A stretch of 64,000 nucleotides of DNA from Vanilla planifolia (GCA_023846275.1 CM043878.1:9183501-9247500); one strand, 5' to 3'. Numbered from the stretch's first letter, positions 38,001 through 47,699 are shown. Made by a program: numbers and translations. Notes: generated from the sequence alone by a model not told the origin.

Positions 38001-41000
38001 AATTTAAAAAAAGGAAAAAAATAATTTGTTGGTCCTAACATTGTTATTGTTAACTTTTTTTTTTTTTTGTTATTGTTAACTTGAAAGTGAAAAGTTCATA
38101 TTAAAGAAAATGTTTACTGCCATTATTACAGGTATCAATTCTATCTTTAATCCTCATTCAAGAACTATTTATTATTTAATATGATGAATGTATATGCATA
38201 TTTTCTTAGCCCATTGTGTGATTGAATTTCAAAAAAATGTATTACTGTTTCGTGCTATCTTATTAATACTTCAAAAACATCCAAACTTTGAGGTGCACTT
38301 CAAAATTGATCTAATAATAAAAGTAGAACTTCCAAATAAAGATTACTATCTGATATCACGTGTAGTTATGATTTATGGCACATGTGATGCTTTCAATCCA
38401 ATATCACCTAGCATGAAAAATGGCAGTAGTTATAAAAGTTTCCAGAAATCTTACAACAACTATGCATGTATCAATGACAACGAATTTACTATTTTCTTAT
38501 GTAAATTGCTGGAGGATTGTTCATAAAATCGTAAAATTGGTTCATTCATAAAATCCTAAAATTGTTACTAAAATTCCAAGCTCATATTAATATCGAAATG
38601 TCTAATCTACAAAAAAATTTAAAGACCTTTTTAAATGCATATATACAAGGGGCCTAATCATGCAAAGAGTTTAATTCAATCTGATGGAAAATATAACCCT
38701 AGCATAATTCATGGATATCCAGGTGTAAGGTAGATATCATTGTTTTTTGTGGTAGAGTTTATCTGATATTTAGGTGTAAGGCACACATCATTGTTTTTTG
38801 TGCCACCTAGATATCATTGTTTTTTGTGGTAGAGTTTATCTGATATTTAGGTGTAAGGCACACATCATTGTTTTTTGTGCCACCCTCCTGTTCTAGAATG
38901 CCTTGCAATAACATTTAAATGGTCAACAAACAATTTCTTTCAACAAAAAAGATAAATGTTGTAATCTTAAACCATATAATGAATAATACTAACAGAATGA
39001 TTCAAGGCAAATTGAAAAAATGGCATGTTACCCTCACATACAGTCAAATTTTCAACTAGCAGTGAATGATATAACTTGTGAATATTGCTGATTTTTATAA
39101 GAGAACAGAAGAATTTTGATGAACTCAAAACCGTAAAAGGTGCCGTTTATACTCACAAATGTTTTATTGGAAGACAATGAAACCCGACATCTTACATTTG
39201 TGGCAACTAGTTACTGTACTCCAGTGCTTCAAATTCGTAACTTATTTTGCAAATATTATTGTTTTGACATCACCGACACAAAAATTCCGTAGCAAATGTG
39301 CTGGCAAACTCTGACTGAATACTATAATTATCACATGACAAAATTAAAAAAAAAGAACATGTTAATAAATTTGATTCCAACAGAACTTAAAAATGTTACA
39401 ACAATAATGGGAAGCCATTAGATGTTTTCTCAAACTTCCCTTTTCCATATGAATTACTTTATGATTACATGTCAAAATCAAGTATTCTTTGATGCAAATC
39501 CTTTGGTTAGTGGAACAATTTCAATCTAGGTTAACATTTAAAAATGGAAAATCAGTCTTACTTTCTTGCCTGCCAGTCTCATCTTCATACTAGAAGTGCT
39601 TAGAATGAAGATAACGGGCTATCATAGCCCTCATAATAATGTCCATTCTAATGGTTAGTTCATTTGGAAAATCTTCTCCTTGTTGTTACTTATGGAAGAT
39701 TTGCAATCTGGAAATGCTTCTTTGCATTTGTATCCATTATGGTCGACAGCTTTTTGCTTTATTATGTTTGGTTCATGTGCATGCAATCTTACTTGTGTTT
39801 CTCTCCAGAAAAAATTGAGAAGTTAATAACATTTTCTTGGCAAACTTGTTTAGCAATGATGGTCATATGTGTTTCTTTGGAATTCTTACCCTATCTGGTT
39901 GCCTATCTTTGTCTATAATTCTTAAGAATGTTAGTTTTCTTTAACGATGTCTGTAATTAGCACTTTTTTCTTGTAGTCGTATTTTCCTAACCTGTGCTTT
40001 AATGCCAATTGCTGAAGTCAGACGTAGGACAAGCCAAAAAAAAAAGATTTATTGTAGATGAATGCAACTTGAACCAAACCACTGCATGCAAATTTTCTGA
40101 GTTGAAATGGCATAAGAGAAATTAAATAAATAAGTCAAACTAGTACAGCTGACATGCCCTATTGTTTAAATGCGCTAATAATACCGTGAATGCCATTCCA
40201 ATCCTTCGGGCATCAGCACTGTTGAACGTTAAGCTGTAACATTTATCAATTTTTGTTTCTAGAAATAGACAGAGTAGTTGGCTTGACATTCTATGCCCTC
40301 TTGTCGCATCATGAACATGCTCATACTGTTTGAACATTTCGCTGTGTATTGTAATGCACCTCAAATTGTTGTAGACCTGATAATATTGAATATTTAAACA
40401 GAGGGATTAAACAGGAATGCAACCTTCACAGAACCAAACAAAACTTGAATAGTCTATTTGATAATTAATTTCTTTGGCATTTTGCTCCCTGAACCATTGA
40501 TGAAATTGGAAGCATTTATACTAGCATGGAATTTTGTCATGGCTCTCATATTATGGTTTTTGAACTTATATAATTTAGTTAAACTATTAAACTTGTTAAA
40601 CTTCATGCTATTTTTTGTGGTCGTTTCTTCATCCTATAAATATATGACTAATGCATGAACCTCTAACTTCAAAAACATTTTATGTATTTTGACATTTTGG
40701 AAGTTTAATAGTCTGATTTTTTGTGCTATCACTGGGCATTTTTTTCTTAAGTTTGATGTAGCAGACATGTAGTTTTGTGAACATTTTAATGATGCATTAA
40801 AAAATCTTTTTGAATTTTAATATCAAATGCAGGAAGCAGAAAGAGAACCACAAAAAAGTTGGAATCCTATAGTAGAAATTCAATATAGAGGAGGGATTTA
40901 TAGGGGCCGATGTCAAGGTGGTCTTCCTGATGGGAAGGTATAGTTATGCAAACTCTGTTATTTTATCAGGACAATATTAATAGTATCAGTAATAAATACA

Positions 41001-44000
41001 TTTTTAGGTGTTATAATCAGATTCATTACTTCTATATCATTGTAGGGTCGATTAATCCTAATGGATGGAAGCTTTTATGATGGCTTTTGGAAGTTTGGTA
41101 AGAGGACAGGTCTGGGTACATTCTGCTTCAGTAATGGGGATCTTTTTCAGGGACCATGGAGGGATGATCTTATGCATGGGAAGGTAGATATTTCAGCTGA
41201 TCTTCATGAAATTTATTTTTGATTGCTTCCAAATTCTCCACTTGTTCTTTTACTTATTAACATGATGCTTGAACGATTCCACTCTATGAGACCTGTAATG
41301 CATTATTATGATTCTTTCACACTCTAGGAAGGCAGAGCCTTAGATCATTTTAGAACTTTTGCAAGCTATTACTCTAAGCATAATGGAAGTTTTGGTGAAT
41401 TGGCACATCCTATAGTCAGTTAACGTACTGCCATGAGAGTGAATACCTTCTTGTTGACAATTTTAGGTTTGTCTTTCCCATAAGTAGAATGGTTCTCTTG
41501 TTGATGCTGAATTGTTGCATTGATAACGCTAGGATATTATTTTCCATTCCCAAGAATGTGTTGGTCTTATCTTGCCCAAGCCAACACGATAGAGGAATTC
41601 AGGTAATCCAGGTTACAAAATGTTGTTTTTGTCTTTATGTAAGGAAGTTAGACAATTTTCTGTTCTTATAAAGGTGCACCTAGAATTATCCACCCAAAGA
41701 ATTCATCAAAATATTATATTGGTAAAGAATTAAAAAGATTGTTGATATAGGGTAGATAATCCAGATATAAAGCATGTAATAACCCATGCTGATCAATAAT
41801 GTGAAGCCCTGCTCCAGGATGCAAAAGACTATAAACAAATGCAAAACATTTCAATCCATCAACTTATAGAAAACAAAAGGGGAAATATTAACCAAAGCTT
41901 AGCATTTGCGATTTTGAAACGTACTGGATGAAGAACATTCAATTTTTGAATACTGATTGGTAACCTAATATCTGTAAGACATTTCTGGCACCAATAAGTC
42001 TGCATCTAGGAGCTAAGTCCATGGCTTTCTGCAATATCAACGCAGAAATTGTCAGAAATATGTTTGAAACTACCTGGTTTCAATTTGAGTAGACACATAA
42101 TTGAACCAAGAATGATTTGGAAAAGAATATATTGATTATTTTAAGTTAAAGCTGAACCGAGTAGTATCAAGTCTCAATTGACTATTATCTATCTGTTTAC
42201 AAAACCCATATGGTTTCTATGTCCTTTTTAAGATATTAGAGGAGACTCTTATTACAACAATTACTCCTTAGTCTAACTCAAATATATTTGAACCTAGCTG
42301 GTTTAAATTTGAGGTGACACAATTGAGCCAAGAATGATTTGGAAGACAATAAACTGGTTATTTCAAGTTGAAGGGCTAGCCTGAGAGATGAAGGGCTCCA
42401 TTAGATATCTTTTACCAGTTAGAGACACAGCTTACCAAATATTAGCTCGAGCTTGATATGAGCTTAAAAGATGAATGATCCTCTTCTTATTTAATTATAA
42501 CTCTCACGCGAATGAAAATGATTCATTTTATATTTTTTTGAAAGAGATAATACTGTAAATTTGGACTCATTCTTGTAGAACATGTAGTAGGTTGCTAGTA
42601 GGATTAATTAATGAATGCTTGATTTGTTTATTTTAATGGACTTAAAACTGTTTTTAGAATGTGTGATTTCTTTCAAATAAGCTTTGTATAAGCCAAAATT
42701 TCTGTGAAAATTTTCTTGTTTTTGGCCAAATGTAAATCTATGGATTCATGCAATTTCTTCTCTTCATTGGGTAATCTTTTGTCTTTTGAGCTGCAATAAA
42801 TGGAATAAACTTATAACAAGACGTAATAAACTCTGTACAAGTAGTTGCAACTCCTCTTATGAATTCAAACCAAAAATATCTTTGATTTGCTATCCAAAAA
42901 ATGTACTTGACAGCTCTGGTGTAAAATTTTTAACTCTATTGCCAATAGTTCTAAATTTCTTCACAAACAATAAAATTGGGGTTTTTATGTGTAAAGGTTT
43001 TAACTGGAAGACAAGGAAAAAAAACCAGCAGTGCACGAGTAATTAAGAACAACAATATTAACAACATGCAACCTTAACTTTTTCCACTACGGTCAACTTG
43101 ATGGATCATTTGATGCCGTTATACTCTTCCATTAAGGGTTGTTCATTAAGATTAATATGTATGAAGTCCTTTTGAATAGCCTTTTGTTACATAATTGTTA
43201 GTCAAATTCGATAAGGGGCTTTTTTTTTATTTTTCTTTCTTTTCCCTTCTCAAAGGAGGGAATTCCAATAATTCTTCATTTCTTATTTGAACATTTTTGG
43301 TAAACTATTCGAGTTCTCCTTTATAAGTGGAAGAGGAATGCAAAAACAAAGTAGTGGAAGGGGCAATTAGAAATGACTTCAATTAATTAATAAATTGATA
43401 GGTAAGTAACTACAATAATGAATACAGCAACAAGCTTCAATTCCATTATGTTGCTAGTTAATCCACTAACATTATTGTATTCTTTCCATTAGCTCTTCAT
43501 TTGTATTCTTGCATATTAATTTTTTTTAGTAGTCTCTTGCCATGCCGTTTTGGGATCACTTGTTATTGTATTAATGAGACGAAAGTTCAACAACTTGTGT
43601 TCATCAATTGGTGTTTGTTTAACATGCATTGTTGACAACATTCATTTACTAGTGCATTTGGAATAAATAGGCCAACATTTCATGCTATATAGCATCGTAG
43701 AACTCATTATATTCTTATAAACTTTATCATTAATTTTAAGTGGTGATTTGATCACTCAACACACCAATGGCCCTTCATTTTATCCAGTGTGCATAGATCT
43801 TATTTTTTGCATCATCATCAAATCTCATCATTCTAAAGTATAGAACCATGATAATAAAATTTCTCATTCTTTTGTGTTCAATCATCCCTAATATAATCTC
43901 TATGTAATTTGTTTTTTATGTTGGATCATAAAGCAACAATTCCTTAAACTCCATAGTCGTTCTCTATAGGTCTTATTTGGCTTTAGTTCCTTTACTATTT

Positions 44001-47000
44001 TTATCAAAAAATATAATATTGTTATAAAAAACACACACACACACATATAGATATATATATATTATGATATTTATATATTAAATTTGATTAATAAGAGCAT
44101 TTATAACTAATACAAAAATATAAAGACATAAAACAAAGCTTTAATGTAGTCCTATTATCCAACAATAATCAACAGACGTTTAGTCAATCCTCTTTGAATG
44201 TATGCACATACTATGTTTTTATTATACATTTTTCTAAATATTTCAATACCTGCAATGCTAAAGATATTGCAAAAACTTCTACTGCTGTCTATCAAATCTT
44301 CTTTAAATTAATAAAATTTGAAGAATTCTTTTATAAACCTTAACTTCTCAATTAAACCTTTCAGCAAGTAAATAGCCTAATGGTTGACCATAGCAAAAAA
44401 ACCAATTTGATTATTGGATATTGAAGTCTCGTATCATAATCTTTGTTCCTTCATTCGTTCCTAGAGTTTCGAGCATGACCCATGAACTTAATTTTTTCAT
44501 AATTAACATAAGTTTGAACATTCTCTTTGTTCATATAAATAGGTATCAAAATACATTTCTATTTGGATTTAAATAGAAATTTAATTATGGATCTACTATA
44601 TGGATAGGTGGTCATAATTCAATTAACTGAATGAATACTTAGCATGGCTGTGGGTGAAAGAACTAAGCAATTGGCAGTGCTTTTTGTGTGGTGTCAAGCT
44701 GAATAATAATGTAGCACAAAGGTATATAGGATGTGGATGGTCCATACAAGCAAACTGCACAAAGAACGAAAGATGAAAACGATGCAAAATCCATTATGTG
44801 ATTGAATTAAGTATAATAGCCTTGTCCCTGTCATTTTTGATAATGGAAGTTTTGAAGATGGTAAAGAGAAGTAGAGGTCTATATCTGTAGAATTTGAGCT
44901 TAGGAACATTTCATACAAAAAACTCTCTGCCAATTAAAAAAATAATTTAGTCAAGGGAGCTCTTTTAAAATCAGGGTTGAGTAATGTTTGAGAGTGTAGC
45001 AGTAAACCAATCATAGGTCTTTGAAATACTTCCCAAGCATGATATTTGAAATCCCTAAGTATAACCAAAGATAAATGCTAGTATTCACTCCATGTTTTTG
45101 TTCATTGCTCTGCAAGTTTGGCTAGATTTTTAGCTTTGATTTGCATCACTGGAATCTATCCATGCTTCTCCCAGAGTTTCAAACGAATCATAATTTATAA
45201 AAGTTTGGTTTCTTAAGGCATATCTTATCTCCTCTTTAGTTCTCAACAAGATGCCGGATGCTCCTTGCTTTGAAAAGATCCATGCTCTGGCTGTTTAATT
45301 ACTATGACTTTACTAGAGTATGAAATCTATTATCAAGACGTTGCATTAACCTATTTCTTCCTCATGGATCTTATCTATTCCTCCAGTTTTTATCCCAAGA
45401 TTAAACTAGTTTCTGCAAGGAGTGTTTTTGGATTGCTTCCTTGGTTTTCTCTTTTCAGAAGATGCCGAGTTTCTTCCATGGATGCAATAGATAACTGCTT
45501 CTGCATTTTCTTTTGTATTTTTCAAGGTTTATACAAATCCCTTTTGCACGTTAAAAGACTAAAATGTTGTTTGATTGCATATTTTCTTCACATTACTTGT
45601 GTGGATGTAAACTTTTTTAATTAAGTAATGAACATTTCTGTAAAATTTATGCAAACTAATTGATAGCCTTGCTTGTGTAGGGTTGGTTCTATTTTCATAC
45701 AGGTGATCGTTGGTTTGCAAACTTCTGGAAAGGCAAGGCTAATGGAGAGGGAAGATTCTACTCAAAAGATGGAGATGTTTTCTTTGGTTGCTTTCGTGAT
45801 GGTTGGCGTCACGGCGATAGCATTTGCATCGATGTTAATGGACAAAGGTATGAACAATTAAATGAAGCACTGCTTAATTAGATTCACTTGGGGATTTAAA
45901 ATTTTACTGTTTTGTTTTGCTTTAATGGATTGAAAATATCTTAATGCTTGCTTTTCTTCTAATACTTCAATCATCATAAAATGGGATTTTAGAGTTGAGC
46001 TAATTGTGTTACAATTGTTGAAAAAATTACTCTACAGTGAAATCAACAAGGCATGATCTAATCTTCTTTTCAAATGAGTTTGTTAAATGTTGTTCAATTG
46101 ACATGTTTTACATTCTTGCTCAACCTTTTGAGTGCCACACATCTATATGTAGTCTACAAATAGTTGACATCTATGAAATTTTTTATGTTGATTGAAGAGA
46201 CAAAAATACAAGAAAAAAAAAAGAGGCTACGATGTCTATCGAATGCACAATGCCTTATTATTGCATACTACACCTCGTTCGCATCTCAGTGCCATAGCCA
46301 TGCTAATAGCTGCCATGAAAGGTGATGCAGAGTTCATTCATAAGTGCATGTGATTCATATTGACACAAAGCCTTCTTCCTTGTCCTCAAAGGGGCCACTT
46401 AAAAACCTTAGCTCGTTTGCCACCCAACCTGTGACAACATAGAATCTCCTTAATCTTCATTAGAGGCATCACTCAAAAACTCGCCCTAAATAATCACTTT
46501 TTAACTTCCTATGACTTAATCTTTTGGTTGCTCAAAGATCCATTATTGCCAATGCTTCACTCTTCTGGAGGCTTCATTACTACCTAAGCTCTTCTTTTGC
46601 CTATGCCTCAACACATTTCCTACCTGAAACCTTCTCTTCAACGTTTCTTAACATTGCCTCTGTCCGAGTCTTTTAGTAAACCGCTTGAAAGCCTCTACCT
46701 TTGTCGAGACTTTCATTATCATTGTATGACCATTAGGATGCATATGTTACATTTTTTCTTAAAATTTTCTTTCACTACCCATAATGTGGTGATGGTATCG
46801 AGATAATGGAGGTTAAAACGTTGTGATAATAAATAATTAAAGAGACAAAGAGATGAAAGTGAACAATGGTGAAGACAGAGATAGAGCTAGCATTGGCGAC
46901 AATGGCATTGGGTAATGCAAAATTAGAGTACGCAGAGAACCTAAAATGATGGGAGAAATAAAGATGGTCATGTTAACAATGTTATTTCCATTAGCTTTGT

Positions 47001-47463
47001 CATGCATTGTTGCAATTCATACAAAACTAGAAGACCTAGTTGGCATTCTTAATATTTCATTTTCAAGATTTAGACAAAATATTATAAACCTATCTATAAT
47101 TTATGACATGTAAACCCATTTTCTTTAATAACATGATCCAAAGATCTAGTTACAATTTTAATTATATGAAAAATACAAAAAAATCATTGAATCCAAAGTT
47201 GTAAATATGTAGAATCATAAACCTCACTTTATTGTCAATCGTAACGTACCTTCTAATAGTAAAAAATCATACATAAGTTAAGCTTGGGATTAATGTGTCA
47301 ATAATAATGTTAAATATTTAGATGTGAAGTACCACATCATTATATCTTTCTTTATGGCATCATAATTGCATTATTTTATTTCTATTTTTTAAGGTGGAAA
47401 GAGGTTTGGGATGATGGGGTGCTCATGACTAGAATTCCATTTGACCAAGAAACTGAGGCATGA
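10883..47463 (+). CDS. ARC3-like chloroplast division protein, N-terminus missing
   Basis: Fourteen exons (10883-11017, 15216-15264, 26836-26948, 27028-27099, 27219-27329, 28257-28438, 31307-31558, 31658-31745, 32008-32221, 32301-32365, 40833-40937, 41046-41183, 45681-45847, 47394-47463) join in phase with GT-AG borders to 586 codons plus TGA. Residues 1-225 match the FtsZ-like part of ARC3, 226-440 the variable middle, and about 445-563 the MORN repeats (YRGGIYRGRCQGGLPDGKG, GWFYFHTGDRWFANFWKGK). In Arabidopsis, ARC3 is a stromal protein that binds FtsZ1 and restrains Z-ring assembly away from mid-plastid; its MORN domain binds PARC6. Arabidopsis ARC3 has about 741 residues, so some 150 N-terminal residues, including the transit peptide, are probably encoded upstream. 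No exon is broken. The very long introns are the oddity. The family call is firm; function is inferred from the family. Confidence 0.88.
12610..14190 (+). mobile_element. Degenerate RTE-type LINE fragment
   Basis: Pieces appear in the correct order across several frames with many stops. The endonuclease end is FASEYDVALGTFFMKWKDYL at about 12655-12720. A linker piece, DVFKDLYKKLDVKDGKRN, is at 13360-13415. RT motif NCTNYRE is near 13870 (family QNCxNYRGIKLMSHTMKLWE). EVLQKAMENKIVCIT is near 14095 (family REVLWxxLExKGVxxxYI). This combination is typical of plant RTE-clade LINEs. No intact frame survives, and the 3' end and target duplication were not found. Confidence 0.7.
14430..14875. repeat. 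Diverged tandem duplication, period about 223
   Basis: Two neighbouring copies share landmarks 223 bases apart: TTTGGTTGT at 14483 and 14706, AGAGGTT(C/T)AGTTTGTCAA near 14571 and 14794, then TATTTTAA. Roughly a quarter to a third of positions differ. Origin is unknown; it lies just after the LINE remnant. Confidence 0.55.
15216..15264 (+). CDS. ARC3-like exon B, 49 bases
   Basis: It encodes MNALLKKLRSCSKFYI plus one base. Acceptor GTGAATGCAG, donor G|GTACGT. It starts in phase 0 and leaves one base that completes GTT at 26836, so both neighbours are satisfied. It corresponds to the short NELARKLQ..TNF block of Arabidopsis ARC3, although similarity is modest. Confidence 0.78.
15890..16620. 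repeat. GC-richer segment of unknown origin
   Basis: Base composition is clearly less AT-rich than the intron around it, with many G-rich words (for example CTTGGGTCAAG occurring more than once). No long frame or known domain is seen. It is probably part of a transposon, unproven. Confidence 0.35.
17202..17222. repeat. (TA)n microsatellite
   Basis: An uninterrupted TA run of 21 bases. Confidence 0.9.
17220..17850. repeat. Unidentified repeat, relative of 54280-54960
   Basis: Layout and short words resemble 54280-54960: AATGTAAGTA, a TGGATAAACTA-like word, a run of AATAATAAT, then a T-rich block followed by CTCATGAG/CTCATAAG-type words. It is possibly a retroelement LTR. Similarity is low and was judged by eye. 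Confidence 0.3.
17233..17305 (-). other. Exon-like segment, unidentified
   Basis: On the minus strand a 73-base piece is bounded by a good acceptor (CTACTTACATTACAG) and a perfect donor (TGG|GTAAGT). One frame is open: TNPQVCIEQWNLVATNIGFG followed by EGAMG. I do not recognise the protein. It may be a fragment of a captured or decayed gene, or chance within a repeat. Confidence 0.25.
18625..18760 (-). other. Exon-like segment, unidentified
   Basis: The minus strand is open for 45 codons (including LACEFFGRRIAELYARSLRS) and ends at a donor-like CTGGGAG|GTGAGC. No family is recognised. It may belong with 17233-17305 to one decayed gene. The frame stays open past the donor to about 18518, so the splice site is not required. 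Confidence 0.22.
18990..19016. repeat. (CTGT)n/(CT)n simple repeat
   Basis: CTGTCTGTCTGT runs into CTCTCTCT. The 130-codon plus-strand frame across it is low complexity and not taken as a gene. Confidence 0.8.
20590..21250 (-). pseudogene. Copia RT C-terminus and RNase H remnant
   Basis: Minus-strand pieces include IILVIYLDNIFITKNDS (the YVDD box, here YLDN), QYFLEIEITYNKQKIILSQ (family YFLGIEV.YS..GI.LSQ), YALDLLQEAALQDTKTTK, WGGKLINLIITQPSI and, near 20750, EGMSKKGLLF with HLHIEACYNAN (family KGTPGKGLLF, EAYTDADWAG). The second catalytic aspartate of YVDD is changed. Confidence 0.72.
22470..22763 (-). pseudogene. Copia gag fragment
   Basis: A 97-codon minus-strand stretch contains VYNMLHKMYSQTKNTSKAFQ and LQEKIFNLQQ, matching the UBN2-type gag core (W..L...Y.......R...L...L..lkq) of Copia elements. 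It is flanked by stops. Confidence 0.65.
25026..25755 (-). repeat. LTR-like segment
   Basis: It begins TGTTGATC and ends CTCCAACA, so both edges carry TGTTG/CAACA terminal inverted repeats as in LTRs. Primer-site-like words (TTGATACCAA at about 25005 and GATACCATGTTGAT near 24822) lie to its left, suggesting a minus-strand 5' LTR with a decayed interior at 23900-25020. No second copy was found. Confidence 0.35.
25586..25635. repeat. 25-base tandem duplication
   Basis: Two copies of a 25-base unit (ATCTT(G/C)AGGGTGTACC...) differ at one base. Confidence 0.85.
26350..26500 (+). pseudogene. Possible Gypsy RT N-terminal scrap
   Basis: In an open plus-strand frame, SVVLEIYPDLIHFLADMETN followed by FHHLMPEALVSAF recalls the Gypsy block VV.EFPDVFPEELPGLPP.RE.EF.I.L.PG..P.S at the start of RT. 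Key positions (E, D, E, F, L-P, S) fit but several do not. It is too short to be sure. Confidence 0.35.
26836..26948 (+). CDS. ARC3-like exon C
   Basis: It encodes residues 62-99: VEADSFFKLEMGTLAEALES, then NNTALLAVNTIWNMIS. Acceptor TTTATTTTGTAG; donor TCT|GTGTGT. It starts two bases into a codon, as exon B requires, and ends in phase 0. LxTLxEAL..ANNA is conserved in ARC3. Confidence 0.88.
27028..27099 (+). CDS. ARC3-like exon D
   Basis: 24 codons (KLHLAKLSTAEGKVKDVKSS, then QILK), phase 0 at both ends, between CATCCTGCAG and AAA|GTAGGT. It is equivalent to the DVMHKDLKELEGSEVKTIL block of the Arabidopsis protein. Confidence 0.82.
27219..27329 (+). CDS. ARC3-like exon E
   Basis: 37 codons (ALESYGEVKICCGAGFSVNA, then AIKQAILHCPYGDSGLK), phase 0 at both ends. 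Acceptor AATAATTAG, donor AAG|GTACTA. GxGxS/N..A...AI..CP is the FtsZ-like helix-loop block conserved in ARC3. Confidence 0.88.
27330..28256. other. ARC3 intron, 0.9 kb
   Basis: AT-rich; nothing recognised. Confidence 0.75.
28257..28438 (+). CDS. ARC3-like exon F
   Basis: It encodes residues 161-220 plus two bases, including DFNGLVIFTHASACTIAEGD and TGDILYSKVYEPDLEANLVV. It matches the C-terminal end of the FtsZ-like domain (YTGDI...VHEPDLEPKV.VTT in Arabidopsis). Donor GG|GTAAGA. Confidence 0.9.
28439..31306. other. ARC3 intron, 2.9 kb
   Basis: AT-rich. It contains a possible Gypsy C-terminal scrap (29605-29830). A 104-codon minus-strand frame at 30757-31071 has no recognised domain. Confidence 0.75.
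29605..29830 (+). pseudogene. Possible Gypsy pol C-terminal scrap
   Basis: KAEFNVQDLVDFEEN (29608-29660), then EEEENDDMLNRAIDN about 125 bases later, resemble the FNV.DL.P(Y/F).E... and acidic ..NRAI tail of plant Gypsy polyproteins. Low complexity weakens the case. Confidence 0.32.
31307..31558 (+). CDS. ARC3-like exon G (linker region)
   Basis: The longest exon, 252 bases. It encodes GFLSGLVQNLSFFSSFFRGD (similar to the FSGLVPFVLNIFTRY block) and then a variable acidic linker. The donor is TGC AT|GTATAG in phase 2; the frame would otherwise remain open 42 more bases, so the end rests on agreement with the next exon. Confidence 0.82.
31658..31745 (+). CDS. ARC3-like exon H (linker region)
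   Basis: One base plus 29 codons (ESFGESIGGAAELTETKCKS, then FSKFGSKAM). Acceptor TTTTGTTGCAG, donor ATG|GTGTGT. It belongs to the poorly conserved middle, so support comes mainly from phase and splice sites. Confidence 0.75.
32008..32221 (+). CDS. ARC3-like exon I
   Basis: 71 codons plus one base. GFHIAQLWAKN and SLPVGIKPSKW match the family motifs GYQIEQKW and NLPVGVRPSKK. Acceptor AGTTATTCAG, donor ACTG|GTATTA. Confidence 0.87.
32301..32365 (+). CDS. ARC3-like exon J
   Basis: It completes GGT from exon I and encodes GIAADICKKESPLSARAAMM and L. LSARAxxML is the conserved segment just before the MORN part. Ends in phase 0 at CTG|GTAAAA. Confidence 0.87.
38041..38082. repeat. Poly(T) run flanked by direct repeats
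   Basis: TTGTTATTGTTAAC occurs on both sides of a run of about 14 T. The arrangement resembles a target-site duplication around a minimal, 5'-truncated poly(A) insertion, or a slippage product. Confidence 0.5.
38731..38884. repeat. 77-base tandem repeat, two copies
   Basis: Copies at 38731-38807 and 38808-38884 are nearly identical. Each unit contains two related half-units built on CATCATTGTTTTTTGTG and GGTGTAAGG, and a partial copy precedes the first. Confidence 0.85.
40833..40937 (+). CDS. ARC3-like exon K (first MORN repeat)
   Basis: 35 codons, phase 0 at both ends: EAEREPQKSWNPIVEIQYRG, then GIYRGRCQGGLPDGK. YRGG.Y.GRCQGGLP.GKG is the first MORN unit of ARC3. Acceptor AAATGCAG, donor AAG|GTATAG. 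Confidence 0.92.
41046..41183 (+). CDS. ARC3-like exon L (MORN repeats)
   Basis: 46 codons, phase 0: GRLILMDGSFYDGFWKFGKR, then TGLGTFCFSNGDLFQGPWRD and DLMHGK. It carries two MORN units (YDGxWxxGKRxGxG; FQGxWxxDLxHGKG). Exon borders fall between repeats. Confidence 0.93.
42059..42382. repeat. Diverged direct repeat, spacing about 224
   Basis: Words near 42073-42140 (TACCTGGTTTCAATTTGAG, CCAAGAATGATTTGGAA) recur near 42296-42362 (TAGCTGGTTTAAATTTGAG, CCAAGAATGATTTGGAA). Confidence 0.6.
43640..43990 (-). mobile_element. Degenerate RTE-type LINE, C-terminal part
   Basis: Minus-strand pieces in order, with stops: IYAHWIK.RAIGVLSDQ (family I.AGWMKWR..SGVLCD), then, nearer 43700, a YDAI..EMLAYLFQMH...MNV piece (family RPAMLYGSECWP.K..H..KMNV). 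This is the region downstream of the RT core in plant RTE LINEs, in opposite orientation to the LINE at 12610. Confidence 0.5.
44031..44060. repeat. (AC)n/(AT)n microsatellite
   Basis: A run of AC followed by AT dinucleotides. Confidence 0.85.
45681..45847 (+). CDS. ARC3-like exon M (MORN repeats)
   Basis: 55 codons plus two bases: GWFYFHTGDRWFANFWKGKA, then NGEGRFYSKDGDVFFGCFRD and GWRHGDSICIDVNGQ. These are the most conserved MORN units of ARC3. Acceptor GCTTGTGTAG, donor AAAG|GTATGA. Confidence 0.94.
45848..47393. other. Last ARC3 intron, 1.5 kb
   Basis: AT-rich, with a GC-richer block at about 46230-46920 that encodes nothing recognised. Confidence 0.75.
47394..47463 (+). CDS. ARC3-like terminal exon
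   Basis: It completes AGG and encodes WKEVWDDGVLMTRIPFDQET, EA and TGA. The SETWDDGVL block ends ARC3 proteins. Acceptor TATTTTTTAAG. Confidence 0.9.
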
Positions 47464-47693
47464 CTAGGACTATTGTAAGTTCTATGGACTTTCTTTAATT
47501 ATTTCCTGTATTTAACATTTTAATGTGATGAATGTTCCTGTAAATTCCTATAGTTTTTTTTTGTTAAGATTATTAAATTGTTTGATTTTATTGTTTGGTT
47601 TGATGTAACTTATGTTAGAATTTTTTTTTTCATTATGGAAAAATTATAAATGATTTTTTTAAAGATTTTTTTTTAGCTTGGTTTGCATGCTTG

Positions 47694-47699
47694 AATAAA
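47694..47699 (+). terminator. Candidate ARC3 polyadenylation signal
   Basis: AATAAA, 231 bases after the stop codon, followed by T-rich sequence. A second AATAAA lies near 47829. Such words are common in AT-rich DNA. Confidence 0.25.

Larger units (their letters stand above)
32366..40832. other. ARC3 intron, 8.5 kb
   Basis: AT-rich, with no recognised coding remnant. It contains a poly(T) run with flanking direct repeats (38041-38082) and a 77-base tandem repeat (38731-38884). A diverged word near 34150-34210 recurs near 35050-35130, which may mark an old repeat. The 112-codon frame at 38188-38526 is unrecognised. Confidence 0.75.
41184..45680. other. ARC3 intron, 4.5 kb
   Basis: AT-rich. 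It contains a diverged direct repeat (42059-42382), a minus-strand LINE remnant (43640-43990) and a microsatellite (44031-44060). Elsewhere nothing is recognised. Confidence 0.75.

Noticed and set aside
38188..38526. 112-codon plus-strand frame
   Set aside because: No similarity recognised, typical AT-rich codon composition of intron sequence.
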